Shown: positions 23,880-37,346, counted from the stretch's first letter. The stretch is DNA of 64,000 nucleotides from Arabidopsis thaliana (GCF_000001735.4 NC_003070.9:12022001-12086000); one strand, 5' to 3'. The notes: generated by a model from the sequence alone, not told the origin. Made by a program: numbers and translations.

Positions 23880-24843
23880 GTTTGAAAGCTGCTTGGACTT
23901 TCCCTATTCACTAATAATAATCTCTGCTAGTTTGTTAGTGAACTAAGATTAACACATGTTATTGGCTATTGGCTTATGTGAAAGTGATGAGATCTGGTAG
24001 CGAGCTTAGTTGACTTTTTAATAAATCTGAAATTGGTAGTTGATCCTCTTACTGCGTCGTTTATGGTTGAGCCCCAATTTTGTTTCTCGTTAGTTAAAAC
24101 ATCTTTAGCAAACATATTCAAAGTTAATCGTCTTCTATAATCCAAATTAAAATTTTCACTTCTCACTTTGAAATATAAACATTCTTAAATGGTCTTGTTA
24201 ATCATTACTCCGACCCCAAAAACCATTACAATAAGGTCAAAACCTTATAATGTCATCTCATGCTAATGTATATTTGTACACAAATGTTCCTTCTCAATCC
24301 AATGAATCTCTTTTTTTACTCCACATTGGCAATCCACAATAGTAGATTAAGAGTTTAAAAGAAGACATTACATAGACAACTAGACATGCATTGCCATTAC
24401 TACAACACGTTTTCACATACTAACTTCGATTCCAAACTACCACGAATGCAATTTACCATTGCTTCTTATTTACAATTTTCTTGAGACTCCTTCATTTTGA
24501 ATCCATGTCTTCTCCTTCCTCGCATTTATCAAAACACATTAAAAGCCTGTTTTTAGAATTGCCGACAAGGAAAAAAAAACTATTCTACACTAAGCCACAA
24601 AAATAACTTAAAACCAAAATAAAAACAAAAGGAAAGTGATGCTTAGATTGCGATGTGGTAGGGACTCGGTGAGGGTTTTGGAAGAGCATGACAAAAGATC
24701 CGTGCCATTGATCTCTATTAACACACCAAAAGCTTCTTCTTCTTCTTCCTCTCGTCTCTAAAAATCCTTCCTTTCTTTCTGGGTTTTCTCGAATCTTCAT
24801 CTCTCATTCAAACCCACAAGTCCGATCTCGCGATCCAAACACC
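23880..24843. other. Intergenic region before the TMEM120-like gene
   Basis: AT-rich spacer; the last 120 bp (TTCTTCTTCTTCC runs) are pyrimidine-rich and probably the 5' UTR of the next gene. Confidence 0.5.
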
Positions 24844-27794
24844 ATGGAAGAGGTTGAAGAAGAAGTGAGACGAATCGTCGAACAAGTTAAAGAGCTTCAT
24901 GACTCTTCCACATCCTTCGTCTCTTCTTCTTCTCAAGAAGAGCTTTCTCTCCGTAACAGAGCCTCCGTCGTTGACTCATCAATCCGCCGTCTTCATTCTA
25001 CTCTTGCCTCTGACAAACATCTCGATCCCAAGCTTTTCGAAAAGGTTAATCTTTTATAACCTATCTCTCTGTCTCTGTTTTTCGATTTCTCCGATTCTTA
25101 ATTTTGTTCTCTTGTTACAGCTAGAAGAGGATCTGCAACGAGCTAGATGCATGCTTGCAGATGGAGACACTTCATCGTTTCTTCCATCTAAACCTCAAGG
25201 TTTCGATAATCAAATCTCAGATTCAGTTTTTGATTTAAAGGAATAAACTTTGAGTTCTTTTGTGTTATGATTGGAAGCAGGACGTTTTGTGAGAATGTTT
25301 TTGGGACCTGTGAATGTTAGAGCTTCACGAAAAGATATACAGCTTAAAGTTAAAGAAGAATATAATAGCTACAGAGTTAGTGTTTTGCATTTTTCCCACA
25401 TTAATGTCGTTGGTTGGTTGGATCTTTGCTTCAATGTCGAATGAATCTGTGAAATGACTTGTCTTTTCCATGGAAACAGGATAGGACAGCTCTTCTTTTT
25501 CTTGTTTTCCCTGCAATACTTTTGACACTAAGATCTTATGTTTGGGATGGATGTTTGCCTGCATTCCCTGTTCAGCTCTACCAGGTATATAATTAGGTTT
25601 GAAGTTGTGTTGATTTGAGTTACTTAAGTTTTGTTATGTGTTTTGTATTAATATGTGAACTTCCTTTGATCAGGCTTGGCTACTGTTTCTTTATGCTGGT
25701 TTGGTTATGCGAGAGAACATTTTAAGAGCTAATGGGAGTGATATCCGTTCATGGTACTCTTATCATATTCCTCCTGAGTTGATTATAGTTGTATTGATCT
25801 CTTAAGTTGTGGTTGGCTATTGTTATGCAGTGTTTTAAATTTGAAGTATGCTAGGTTGATGCAGTTGTTATGCTATTGCTGAAAGTCACATGATATAAAG
25901 TTTGGTAGAGTGGATCGTTAGGTTGTGTTAGGCTACACTGATTTTAGGCTCTAAATTCATTAGGTTAATCCTAACTTTGAATGCATGGTTCATTTTCTTT
26001 TGGATCATCTCTCTTTCCTATAGTTAGATCATGTGTGCCGCTAACTCTCCTTATTCGCTCTTTTATGACTGCCTGTGGCTGTGAAAAATTACTATTTACT
26101 TTAGGTTGTTAGTTTGACTACAAGAAATTCATCAAATCAATTGTCGCTGCCTCACTGGTCAATGTTTTGCTACCCGTTGTGTTTTGCTCTGTTTTTGGCA
26201 CCTCTTAAAGCCTATACTGATTGCACTGCTGAATGACGGGCATCCGAATTTAGTGGATGATAGGAATTTCTATAGGCAATGTAATGCAGAAGGTTGCGCA
26301 AAGTGACTTTCCTATAAAATGTCTCTTGTTTGGTATCGAATACAACTATGGGAGTGCTGTTACAGAGGAGAGGTAGCTTATTTTTGTTGTCAGTTAGAAA
26401 TTAGATCTTTATATCATGTAGAGAATAATGAGAAACTTTTTGGCCGTCCATAAAGGCCTTAGTGGGTTGATGATTTGGATCTGAAGTTATCTTAATGTAT
26501 ATATCCTCTCAATCGAAGATGACTAAAACCTCTTCATTGATATGCTTTTGCAGGTGGCTTTATCATCATTATTTTGCAATGGCTATGTCCCTTGTCAGTC
26601 TCACTTGGGAAATCAAAGGTCAACCAAACTGCGTTCAGAAGCAGGTATTGGGTATTAACTTATTATCATACATGCAGAGTAAAATCTATCCAACAAATGT
26701 TATAGATTATTCTAAATCTATTGCAGAAAGGAGTGCGTCTTTTCCTCCAATGGGCTATGATGCAAGGTGTCGCGATGCTTCTGCAAAATAGATATCAGCG
26801 CCAAAGATTATACACTCGCATTGCACTTGGAAAGGTGCCATACTATTTACATTTTTCTCTCTCCAAATCATATCCACCACTATGAAATTGCTGTAAAAAT
26901 GTGTGTGGTGGTCATTTTCAGGCTAAAAGGATGGACGTCGTATGGGGAGAAACGGCTGGAGTAGATGGGCAACTATTGCTATTATTTCCTATTTTGTTCA
27001 CTTTACAGGTAACAGTTCTACTTTTGTTGCACAGAAGGCTATGCTAAAGCATCTTTAAGCTTCATATTTCCTTCATAAGACCAGGCTTGTGTAATTAGCT
27101 GGTGATTTGTAGCTATTATTTTTATACATGGCTTCCATAAGGATATACCTAAAACTCAAATATGGCTTTGAAAATATTTACTAAGTAAACAAAACTTCAT
27201 GATGTCCTCTTAGACTTGTAAGATGATCTGAACAATGAATGATCTTTGCTTGCTCTCACCAGTTCAAAGGAAACTTCAGACTTATTCTAAGTTCATAAGC
27301 TTGTTTATCATACTGTAGTTAAACATGTTTGTATTCTACTATGGAAACTCAGGGCTTTGAAGCATACGTGGGATTCCAGTTGCTTAGGACAGTGTTGATG
27401 GGGGTAGTCGCTGAATGGCAGGTATAAGTCTCTCTTCCGGCAGCACTTGCGCAGTATCTCCTCTGGTTTATTCATGCACCAATCTGACAAAAAACATAAC
27501 ATAATGATGTATACAATAGTAGAATAGATATAATTGATACTGAAAACTCAATGTCTTGTTGGTTTTGTTTCTCATTTCCAAACAAGTAACATATCTTAAA
27601 TATGCATCAAGTATCATACGGTTTATCACAATGGTTTTCTAATGATAACGTGAATGCTGGGGCAGGTATTGGTTTGTGGCATTCTTCTGGTTGTGATGGC
27701 CATTGGAAACTTCATAAACACAGTAGAGACACTAATGGTGAAGTCGAGATTCAAGGCGAAGATGAAGAGAAGTAAAAGCAGAGCAGAACTTTGA
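24844..27794 (+). CDS. TMEM120/TMPIT-like multi-pass membrane protein
   Basis: Ten exons: 24844-25044, 25121-25199, 25281-25375, 25480-25584, 25674-25753, 26554-26644, 26727-26834, 26922-27008, 27353-27421 and 27666-27794, giving 347 residues with all phases consistent. Residues 1-95 are charged and helical (coiled coil), as in TMEM120. About six hydrophobic helices follow, including TALLFLVFPAILLTLRSYVW, HHYFAMAMSLVSLTWE, LLLLFPILFTLQGFEAYVGF and VLVCGILLVVMAIGNF. Animal TMEM120A/B (TMPIT, TACAN) sits in nuclear envelope/ER membranes and has a CoA-binding fold related to fatty acid elongases. The plant role is not established. The basic C-terminus (KSRFKAKMKRSKSR) could be an ER-retention type tail. 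Intron 5 is about 800 bp. Matches At1g33230 by position. Confidence 0.94.
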
Positions 27795-29858
27795 TTAAAC
27801 TTCCTAACTTATATGACTACACCTTTATAGTTTCCAACTGTGGATCTTTCTCCCCATTATTTGCTTCAGTCGATAAATTTTGTTTCTTGGGGCAAAAGTA
27901 ACCTAAGTCTGAAAAAAAAAAAAACAGGGAGTGCCCTTTGTTTGTGTAAATGGAAGTTGGGATTTGATAGTTGATTGATTAAACTGTGTTTTGTAAACTT
28001 TTCAACTAACACTTGTTCGGTTTCCAATGATCAGATTTTCATAAAATGGTGTTGAAATTAGATTTTTATCTTTGTCTTAGTGCTTGGAACTTGACACTAC
28101 TAGTTTGAAAAAGGGTACCTTCCTAGTCAAGGTTCCCAATCAACAACTAAACAACTAAAGGATTCGTTTTTTTTTTTTTGGGTTTTACCAAAAATTTCCG
28201 GGCCTATAACTGTAGTCTAGTCTCCTCAGCCTTAAAAAACTTTTGGATGGTCAACTAGTACACCGGTTAATGAATGGAGATTTAATTAGAGTCTGAATGG
28301 TAACTGCGTTTTGCGGTGTGGTTTAAATAGTAACGAAAATACATAAATATATATATATATATATATGTAAAGATTTTGATATTTGTGATGCGGTTTTGAG
28401 TGCGGTGTATGTCACCATTCATGACCTTAGTCTCTTCAAAAGATTAAAGACAGAGAGAACATTAAGGTTTTGTAGACAAGAAAAGAAAGGCAAAGACTAA
28501 TCAAAAAGGAAACTACATGTGATCACAGATCTTAATCTTTGAGTTAATGGTGAGATCACATGTTGGCTTTCTTTTTTTAGGTTACTCTCAATATACGTAA
28601 TTAAAATAAAATAAAGAGAGATAGAAGAAAGTGTAATTTAATAAGAAAGAAAACAAAACAAATGCACATGGGTAGGACAGGCTCATTGGTGTATTTTATA
28701 CACAACAAAATACATTGTAATAATATCTTTTGTATAATTAGATACATACATTTTATATGTATAAAATGATTGCACGTTGGGGCAGCTGTGTTAAGACACA
28801 AAGAGGTGAAAGCAAGTTGGCAATCAAAGTGGTACTTACTCTTTCTTACCTGTACCCATTTCCTCCATTATTACTCTCTCTATCAAAAAGATACAGAATC
28901 TTTTCTTTTTCTTCTTCTTCTTTATTTTTTTTTGGTGTGATCATGCTGTCTCAATCCATCTTTCTATATTCTCAAACCATTATTTTTATTTTGTAAATTT
29001 ACACGAGTAGTTTTTTACTTTTTGATACAGTTTTTTTGAAGGTAAAGAAAAAAGTTATAGAAAAAAAACAGAGAGATGAAAAATGAGTTAACATGAGAGT
29101 GGCACGAGTCTTGTCGTTGTAAGTACAAAAGCCTGCACATGCTTTTGATTGTAAGAAAAATAAAGTTTGAAACAAAAGAACAAAACTTTGAGCGACCCTG
29201 TTTAATTGATAGTGACACCAAAAATGAATAATGGCTTATCGGATTGTTTTTGTGGGCGCCGCAAAAAGGATTAAACATAAAAACACACAGATTCTCTCTT
29301 CTTCTTCTCCTCTCAATTACTTATGGCTTTGAGTCTCAGTCAAAAAAGCAAAGTGAATAAACCAATCTTTGTCATATATCAATTCAAATAGTAGTAATAA
29401 TCAGTCATATATGTTTATCTTTGTCTGATAAACTAAATGATTCTAATTCTTACCTTAAAGGAAGAAAAAATAAAATAAAGACTCTTTATTCCCCAATTAA
29501 CCAATCAACAAATGTTTTAAGAGAAAAAAAAAAAGTGTGAGACTTGCTGATGAAATTACAACTCCAAAATAATCTAAAAGACCTTTTAGCTAGAGTTTTT
29601 TGTTCATGTGGGGGTTGGAAGAAGAAAACAATGAACAAGAAGAAACAAACAAGAGACAGTGAGAAAGAAAAGAACAAAAGGGAAAGAATGTGAAAAAGAA
29701 TTGTATTCACTGAAAAATCGAAGATCGATGAGACCTTGATATTTCAGTTTGTGGTGTCAGATGTGTGTGTGTGTGTGTTTGTGTTTTGTGTTTTTGGGTG
29801 TTTTGTTTAGAAAACTATGCACACATAAGTACATTTTCTTGAAACAATGATTCTGATT
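27795..29858. other. Convergent intergenic region (TMEM120-like / GTL1)
   Basis: Contains the 3' UTRs of two converging genes and about 1.5 kb of spacer. An (AT)n run lies at about 28348-28366 and a (GT)n tract at 29762-29778, the latter within about 100 bp of the GTL1 stop. No gene recognised. Confidence 0.5.
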
Positions 29859-32320
29859 TTACTGAACCATTGTCAAGAAAGGTGGTTCCGTATGGCCATT
29901 GCCTCCTCTGTTTGCAGGGCTTTGAAACGCAATCTCGAAAGCCGCGGACTTCTCATCCTCGTCTAGTTCTTCCTCATCCATTTCCTGATCTTCCTCTTCC
30001 TCCATGTTATTATAATTGTGAGACTCTTCAATCTTTTCATACTCACCTATCATTGATTCTTGTTGTTGTAGTTGCTGTTGTTGTTGAATCAGCTCTCTCA
30101 TCACAAGGTCTTCTGGCTTCAATTCCAACAAATCATATTTCAGTTATCAAAGAACATTAAACCAATCACATTTTGACAAGGAAAAGCAAAGTTTGTACCT
30201 TTTCTGTTCCTTGTGGACTTTCCTCTATAGGCTCTTCTTCCTCAGTTGAAGCTGACCCATGAGTTTGTTGAACATTAACAAGTCCTTCTTGTGGCGGTTT
30301 CATCGCAGTGACCGGACTCTGTTTTTGGTCTTGAGGTAGACCAGAAGTGCTAGAACCACCGCCACTACCGAGTACTTTGTTGCGGTAAAGAAGATCGAGG
30401 CGGTGAAAGTAAGGACAAGTCTTAGCATCTTGAGGACGTTTCTTGTTGCTTTCTTTAACTTTCTTGTAGTATTTGTTTATGTTTTCCCATTTCTCTTTAC
30501 ATCTCTTAGCGTTTCTGTTGTATCCCATTCTCTTCATTGAAGTTGAGATCTCTTCCCATAGAAGTCCTTTAGGTACATTATCTTGGTACCTTGGTTCCAT
30601 TCCACTTCTCAGGTTTATAAGCGCTAGAATCTCTGCCTTTGGCCATCTTGATGATGATGGTAATGATGATTGTTCCGAGCTCATGACCATCTCTTGTTGT
30701 GGTTGTTGTTGTTGTTTCTGTTCTGGTTGATGAGCGTGAGGATGAGAAGGAGGAGGAGGAGGAAGAATTTGTTGTTGTGGAATCGCCATTATTGGTTGTT
30801 GTGATTGAGATTGAGCTGTTGATAATGGTGGTTCCGCCACACGTTTAGTGACCGCGGGTGGCGGTTGATACGGTGGAGGCGGTTGAGATGACAAAGAAGG
30901 AGGTAACTGAATGGTATGGCCAGTAATTTTCTGAATCAATGAAATGATTGCGGCGTCACGAGAAGCAGAGGCGGCTCGTTCTTGAGACATGACCTCGTGT
31001 TCTCGAGCTAACCGAGCCATTTCTTGACGTTTCCAAGCTTCTTCACGATCAAGACGTTCTTGCTCTCTCTTCTCAAGAGCTTCCAAGAAACTCCTTTGCA
31101 TAGCCGCTTGCTTTTGCATTACTTGTCTCACCAAACCTTCAAACAATTCCATCATTTTACCGCCTCCACCGCGGTTTCCACGTTTGCGTTTTCGGCTACT
31201 AGAACCCGCAATGTTAGCCTGATCAACGTCCATATCGTCGTCATCATCATCAGACCCCATTCCTGAAGCCGTCGATGAGCTATGAGACGAGAAAGTAACA
31301 CCGGTAAATATCGGACCCATTGAAGGAAGTGGAAGAGGTGGTGGAGTAGGAGTAAAAGAGACATTATGCGTTTGAGGCGGTTGCGTTTGCGTTTGCGGTT
31401 GCGGTTGAGAGAATACGGGAAATGGAGAAGAAGAAGAAGAAGGCATGAGAATGGGATTAGCGACGGAGAGAGGAGTAACGTCGAGGGAAGATGAAGGAGG
31501 AGTAGTGTTGAGAGCTTCAAGCTGAGAGAAGAACTTGTAAGCTTTACCATCATGACGACCACCGCGAGTTTCTTTAGTACGTTTGTAATATTTCTGAACG
31601 TTTTCGAATTTCTCTTTGCATTTCTTTGAACTTCGTTTGTAACCTAACTCCAATAGCTTCCTGTTTCCAAAAACATGAAAATAATTCAGATTCTCTAGTT
31701 TTATTTTATTTTTGGTTGTCGTTATTAGCTGGAAAATTTTTATGGTTACTGTTCGATCGGATTTTTTTTTTTTTTTTTTGGAAGTAAAGAGAGTCTTGGG
31801 ATTTTCAAAATCGAAAACGTCCCAGAAACTCATGAACCAACTTCTGTAATAAACAAACAGTTCTTTTAATTTTTCTTGGGGATGGTGAAGATGCTTTGAT
31901 CTCGAATATATTACTATTTATATATACCTAACACTAAAAAAAAAAAGTTAACAAAAAAAAAACACATGCAAATGGATCTCTATCAAGAAACACCATTGAT
32001 GAAAATGGAAGAGAAGAGAGGAAGAGAGACCTGGAAACATGTTCCCAAAGAGGAGCTTTGAGAGTAGCATCACGAAAAGTAGAATCCATATCGGATCGGA
32101 TCCGAAGAAGAGCTAAAGTTTCTTCTCTCGGCCATCGATTTCCCGATGAAGAAGAAGCACTTCCTCCTCCTCCTCCTCCACCTCCACCTCCTAATCCACC
32201 GTCATCCGCGGCGGCTGAGAATCTCATAAGCTCTTCTAAGTTGTTAGCAGGAGGTCTTGAACTAATAGGTGAAGCTTCCTCCACAACTTCATTACCACCA
32301 CCACCTCCTCCTTGCTCCAT
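29859..32320 (-). CDS. GTL1: Trihelix transcription factor GT-2-LIKE 1
   Basis: Exons (minus strand) 32320-32031, 31660-30199 and 30116-29859 give 669 residues, the known GTL1 length. Two trihelix DNA-binding domains: about 61-145 (NRWPREETLALLRIRS...KCKEKFENVQKYYKR) and about 433-522 (SRWPKAEILALINLRS...KRCKEKWENINKYYKK). Between them are a basic SSRKRKRGNRGG nuclear signal and a long central coiled coil (KMMELFEGLVRQVMQKQ...), then Pro/Gln-rich linkers. N-terminal Gly runs and an acidic C-terminus (MEEEEDQEMDEEELDEDE) are visible. Known roles: repressor of SDD1 in stomatal development and water use, brake on trichome endoreduplication through CCS52A1, and root-hair growth limiter with DF1. 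The start ATG is 32318-32320; the leucine codon just before it is not a start. Two overlapping uORFs precede it. Confidence 0.98.
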
Positions 32321-32406
32321 CAATCTTGATGATGTTTCAATCTTTTTCTACACACACACTCTCTCTTTCTCTCTAGCTCCTCAATGTTTTTTGATATAAA
32401 TCTCAT
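32320..32406 (-). promoter_or_regulatory. 28-codon uORF whose stop overlaps the GTL1 ATG
   Basis: Upstream ATG at 32406-32404 opens a 28-codon frame, starting MRFISKNIEELERKR and ending KHHQD, with stop TGA at 32322-32320. That stop shares its A with the GTL1 start in the sequence TTGATGG. It is in a different frame from GTL1. It acts only if transcription starts upstream of 32406, which cannot be seen here. Confidence 0.6.
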
Positions 32407-32414
32407 AAAACCAT
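32403..32414 (-). promoter_or_regulatory. Minimal uORF (three codons plus stop) joined to the next uORF
   Basis: ATG GTT TTA TGA at 32414-32403. Its stop overlaps the start of the 28-codon uORF in an ATGA, so two small frames and GTL1 are chained by overlapping stop/start codons. Confidence 0.55.
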
Positions 32415-35400
32415 TGATGATGATGATGAGAGAAATAAGAAAGAGAAGCAGTCTTTTTTTGTTTGTTTAAACAGCAACTAGGAGGGGTCTGAAGGAGAAA
32501 GGAGAGGATTACGAGGATGATGATGATAGATAGAGAGAAAGAGAATGAAAGCAAACAAGAAGTTAATAAAGCTGAAGCCTCTTCTAACTTTGCAGCAAAT
32601 TATTGTTAAACCCACTTTTCTTCACTCTCTCTTTTTCTTTATTTATTTTATTTTCTTCCTTCTTTTATATTATTTAGAAAAAAAGGTCCACATCTATTTA
32701 ATTAAATCCAATTTTATGTGTATTATTATTATTGTTATAAAGCAAAGAGTAAGGAAGGCTTTAAAAGTTAAATTTGGATCCGCAAACATCTCATTGCTCA
32801 GTGATCCGATTAAATTGTTTTTGGGTAAAAATTGTGTTTTGGAGAAATATAATAAACACAAAATCATGTGCCTCCCATGTTGTTGTCCTCTCCCACCATC
32901 ATGTCTAAGGTGTCCACGTGGCGTTGTCTGATTGGTAGGGTATGTGACAATCAGATTTTTGGGGAAAGGGAGGGACAGAATTGGAATTTGATAATAGTTT
33001 TTACCCGATTTGAGCTGGACCAGCCTTGACATCTTTCCCCCCACTCTCTTTCCTCTCCAATTCAACAGTTTCTTTCTCTCTTTTTTTTTGTTATTGTGTA
33101 AATAATACATTTATAGAAACATATCAAACAATAGTGTTTTAGTGATGTCAAGAAAAGAAAAAAATAGTAAGTCCAAAGCCAGTGAAATTATTTTATGAAT
33201 CATACATAGTGCATAATTAATTAACATAACCATGTAATTTTAAACTCGGAACTATCTTGGCAGGTCGGATCGATAACCTGACCCATGCATTAGTTTATGC
33301 GAAGCCAAAGCCAAACCCACTCACTACCAACACTATAACAGATTTCGTTTATGTCATTTTAAACATACTTTTTACTGAATTTGCAGCGAATTTAGCATAC
33401 ATGAATTGATATGATGGCTTGGTCACGATAACAAAGTTGCTAGACTCATTTGGACGCTACAATTTTACAAGTGATTCTTGTATGTTGGCATAATTTGGAA
33501 TCAAGAACATGCATGGTCTGCAAAATCCCATAAATAAACAAACGTGACGTCAAGTGATCTTTGATATGTTCTTTGAATTTATTTTTTTCTCCAAAAAATA
33601 AGACATTCGTTTAGTTAAATGTTGATAGCTTGACATCGCTTTTTTTTTTAGTAACTCGTTTGGTTTTTAATTAAAAATGAAACTGTTAATTTCCTTTGCA
33701 CATATATATGTGAATCAAAACAAAAGTCAAGATGATGATTTTATGTATTGGTGGTAACCAGAATTTTCGACAAAAGTACAAGATAACAAACTAATAAAGA
33801 AACCTTATAACAATTAGGTGAAAAATAATGAAAATAAGTACATTTTTTGAGATAGTAAAGCTGTGGTGAAGATAGACATAAGTGATCAATCAAAAATTGA
33901 ATAGCCTCATATCTAAAATTAGTTGCAAACTCAAGACATCGATGCAGACACTCATACTATCACATTATACAACTCTTTAATACCTCTCACCTACACAAAC
34001 ATACACAAAATAAAAAAAAAACTCATTTTCATTACCAAATCACACTCTACACAAAAACACACCGCTCATTTCTAGTTATACACAAAAAAGGAAAACAAAC
34101 TATTTCCTTCTAACAACAAAATGAAAGATGCTAATTAATAATAATGGTTAGAGAAGAAGGTGAAGAAGAAGAAGAAGGTGGGCGGTGGAAGTGGAGAACT
34201 TTCTTGAAGGGGAAAGAAAGAGAGAGAGCGGCGGATACACAGCTGTCTTCTCTTCTTCTTCCCCCCACTTTCACATGCCTCTCCTTTTTCACTATATTTA
34301 TTACTTATTACATGTGATATGTTCTTTTTTTTCCTAATTATACAACTTTAATATTAGTACAAGTATAATAAGAATATAATTATACGAGGTGGTAAGAACA
34401 TGCTCACGGAGTTTCCTTCCTTGATTTCTGACTGAATGAATCTCTCTTTTTACATAAGAGATCTAGATCTCATGAGGGAGTTTTGATTAAGACTTTGATT
34501 AACACACTAATCTTAAACACACAAAAGCAACGTCTCTCTCTACCAATAAATCTAATCTTATTAGGACACAACAAGTTGTCAAACTCATTACTTTCCCAAC
34601 TTGTGTCATACGAGGACTTACCAAAGATAACGAGTCAACATCATTTTGACGGGGTCACAAAACAAATTTATAGTTAAAATGGTCCAGCGATATTTTTTTT
34701 TGTAATTCCATGAATTTTCACACCCACGTAAAATCCATATTCCTCCTCTCACAAATATATCTACAATTTCAGTGGCAGCCAAATAAATAAATACCTCACA
34801 AAGTCAAAATCCAAAGAATTTACTTACACTACTAACTCACCAAAAATCTAACTCGGGGCTATTTTGATCATTGCATTAACTATATGACCCCCTTTAAATA
34901 GAAGCCATGATGCATCATAATGTCAATTTCAAGGCTTACGACAAAACAACTAGCAAAACCTGGGCTCACTTTGCCAGTGTGTCAGAGAGTTCATGACAAG
35001 TCAACTCACACCACAACACTCTTGATTTTAAACCCTTAGTTTTAGAACACACACACACATCTTAAAAATCTATCCAACCAAAGACCTTTCCTTAAATCCG
35101 CACTAAATCCACAATCCTATGGACCACTTACCTCACCCTCTACTAGTGGATATATTCTTCTTTAATATATTTAACCCACAAATATTTATGTGGCTATATC
35201 AAGATTGCCAATGTAGTAGATATGGAAAAAACAAAACAAAACCATTCTTACTTAACACACAGATGGATAGGTTTCACTGGTAAAGATTTGTTGTTGTACA
35301 CATTACACTCGTTTCTCAACAGGAAATGTTGAGTTCGTGAAATCTCAGATGTACAAAAAAAGAAAGTGGAACATGGAACAAACAAAAGAGTGACAAATTC

Positions 35401-35523
35401 AATTTTGGGCATATTAGCATTCTAGGTCAGACAACAGTCAAGGTTCTGGATCTTACCTATGTACAAGTACAGGATAGAGCTGAAACAACATGCTTAGAGA
35501 GATCCAGTATTCACCATAAGTGT
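32407..35523. other. GTL1 upstream region and intergenic spacer
   Basis: About 3.1 kb. A perfect CCACGTGGC G-box has its core at 32915-32920, about 595 bp before the GTL1 ATG. A GAGA/CT-rich segment lies at about 34145-34270. The remainder is AT-rich with no coding sequence recognised. Confidence 0.5.
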
Positions 35524-37346
35524 TCATTGAGAACTAATCGTGGAACCCAAAATTATCTTACCACACTGCCCAACTGTTAATCTGAGAGGCTCGTTAGTAG
35601 TAGTTGGGGTTGCTCTGCAACACAACCGTCTCGGCGCCTGTCGTTAAGAAGAGTGGAGAATCATCAATTAGCAAAATCATAAAGAAAATGACAGAAACAT
35701 TAGGTGATAAAAAGATAAACAAGAAAACCTCACCAAGTGCCAATTTTTACTCAGAGGAAACCCTGAGACCTGGATTTTATCCACTTTGTGCAGAGGTAGA
35801 GAGCGTGGAAAACATAGAAGCTTCGTCTTCAAATCATCCTTTACCAAGGATCTTGAGTACGTTCCAAGTGTAGCATTACCTTCTTGGCCAACCTCTTTCA
35901 AGAAGAAGAGGATAGGCTTCTTACAGAGAGACGAAATTGGAAGCTTTATGTCAAGATCAAACTCACTGGGTTGACTTATCCCGTTCCAAGCAGAGAAAGA
36001 AAGTTCAGCTCGCTCAAGATCCCGTGGTAGGAGAATACTTGGGAAAACTTGTACAACATAACCAAGAGATATCGCAAATGTCAGTTTGTGAGTATGATCA
36101 TAGCAGATCGATCGCTGCAAAACACTCCTAGGATCCAAACTCATAGCTCTTGTCAAGAGTTTCAAACTATCTAATGTAGATAATCCCGGATAGAGAGGAT
36201 TAACAGCTTCAACGTGATGAATTGAGACAAATGGTGCAATAGGATGAGAGGACAAGAGACCATGAGCATTTCCCTTAATATCCCACTGTCACAAAAACCT
36301 AACATTAGCATTATCATCAGATTGAAGATCCAAGAGATCATAGAAGCAGAGATGATGAAACATACCTGGTGAAAGCCAGGCTCTCTGGACAAAGGAACTC
36401 CGAGTTCAGTGATGCAGGCGTGGAGACGATCATCACTACCGTATAGCTTCGGGTATCTATCGAGACAATCGTCGTGAATCCGGGAGAGAGCTTCCGCTAA
36501 AGGGTAGCTAATGGCAATGCCACCGCCTCCAAAAGCCATGTTATGACTAAAGTAAGAGTTAGCAGAGTGGCTCTCCGAGGGGTTTCCAATATAAACCATC
36601 TCCGAAGGATCATACTTGCTTAACACAGCAAGAAGATTATGAACATTGAAGATAGTATCATCATCACCAAGAACAAACCACCGAACATTAGGGAGAGAGA
36701 GACGAAAAGACTCCATAGCAATACGAGAGATTCGAAGTCCAGAAGGATGACCAGTAGGATTAGTGTAACGAAAACGAGAGCTGTCTTCAGAGACAATTAT
36801 AGGAGGAAGAGAATCATCACCTTCCTCAGGAGAAACTTGCTCTTCAAGCCAGACATGTCCACGCATCTGAGAAGGTTTCCACCATAATCTCACAAGTTCC
36901 TTACGACGTTCCCAAAGCTGTGAAGATCCAGCAATACCAAACATCAAGTGATTCATAGACAGATCAAGTTTATCAATCTCTGAGAGACTACGATTTCTAA
37001 ATTCATGATCGAATAACGGAAGAGCTGGAAGAGACGGCGGCGACGGCGGCGGCGGAGGAGGAGTTACAATTGGATGATGGTACCGTTTGTTCCAGAGATG
37101 ATTGTCTTCCCAATCTTTAAGAAGATGCCAACAACGGGAAGTGGTTGGTGAGAAGACGAGAGAAAGCCAAGCGACGGAAGCGAGAAGAAGAGCGGAGGTA
37201 GCGACTAATGCGGTGGCGAAACGACTGAGACGACAAGGACGGATTCGAGGAGGAGGACGAGAGATTGGGGAAGAGCAAGGACGGTGAGGAGAAGATGAAT
37301 AAAGGTAAGGAATGAATGAGCACATGACGGTGAGAATTAAACGCAT
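35524..37346 (-). CDS. DUF604 family beta-1,3-glycosyltransferase-like protein
   Basis: Exons (minus) 37346-36366, 36285-35734 and 35637-35524 give 548 residues. It is a type II Golgi-type protein: Arg-rich cytosolic tail, membrane anchor at about 43-66 (FATALVATSALLLASVAWLSLVF), a Pro-rich stem (poly-Pro at about 96-104), then the catalytic domain. Landmarks: HLMFGIAGSS at about 133-142, VRWFVLGDDDTIFN with the metal-binding DxD-type triplet at 228-230, VYIGNPSES, and MAFGGGGIAIS. DUF604 proteins are placed near the Fringe-like GT31 fold and are annotated as glycosyltransferases; donor and acceptor are unknown. The last exon (APRRLCCRATPTTT...) is short and Cys-bearing, as in the family. GGGCC/GGCCC motifs at about 37600-37615 may belong to its promoter. 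Matches At1g33250 by position and length. Confidence 0.94.

Noticed and set aside
30473-30730. Plus-strand ORF ending in a Cys-rich run
   Set aside because: Antisense of the GTL1 glutamine-rich region.
31152-31562. 136-codon minus-strand ORF inside GTL1
   Set aside because: It is an alternate frame of the GTL1 second exon; Leu/Ser-rich low-complexity translation with no domain.
32058-32399. Plus-strand ORF with a proline run
   Set aside because: Antisense shadow of the GTL1 glycine-rich first exon.
35604-36131. Plus-strand ORFs opposite the DUF604 gene
   Set aside because: Antisense shadows of exons 2 and 3.
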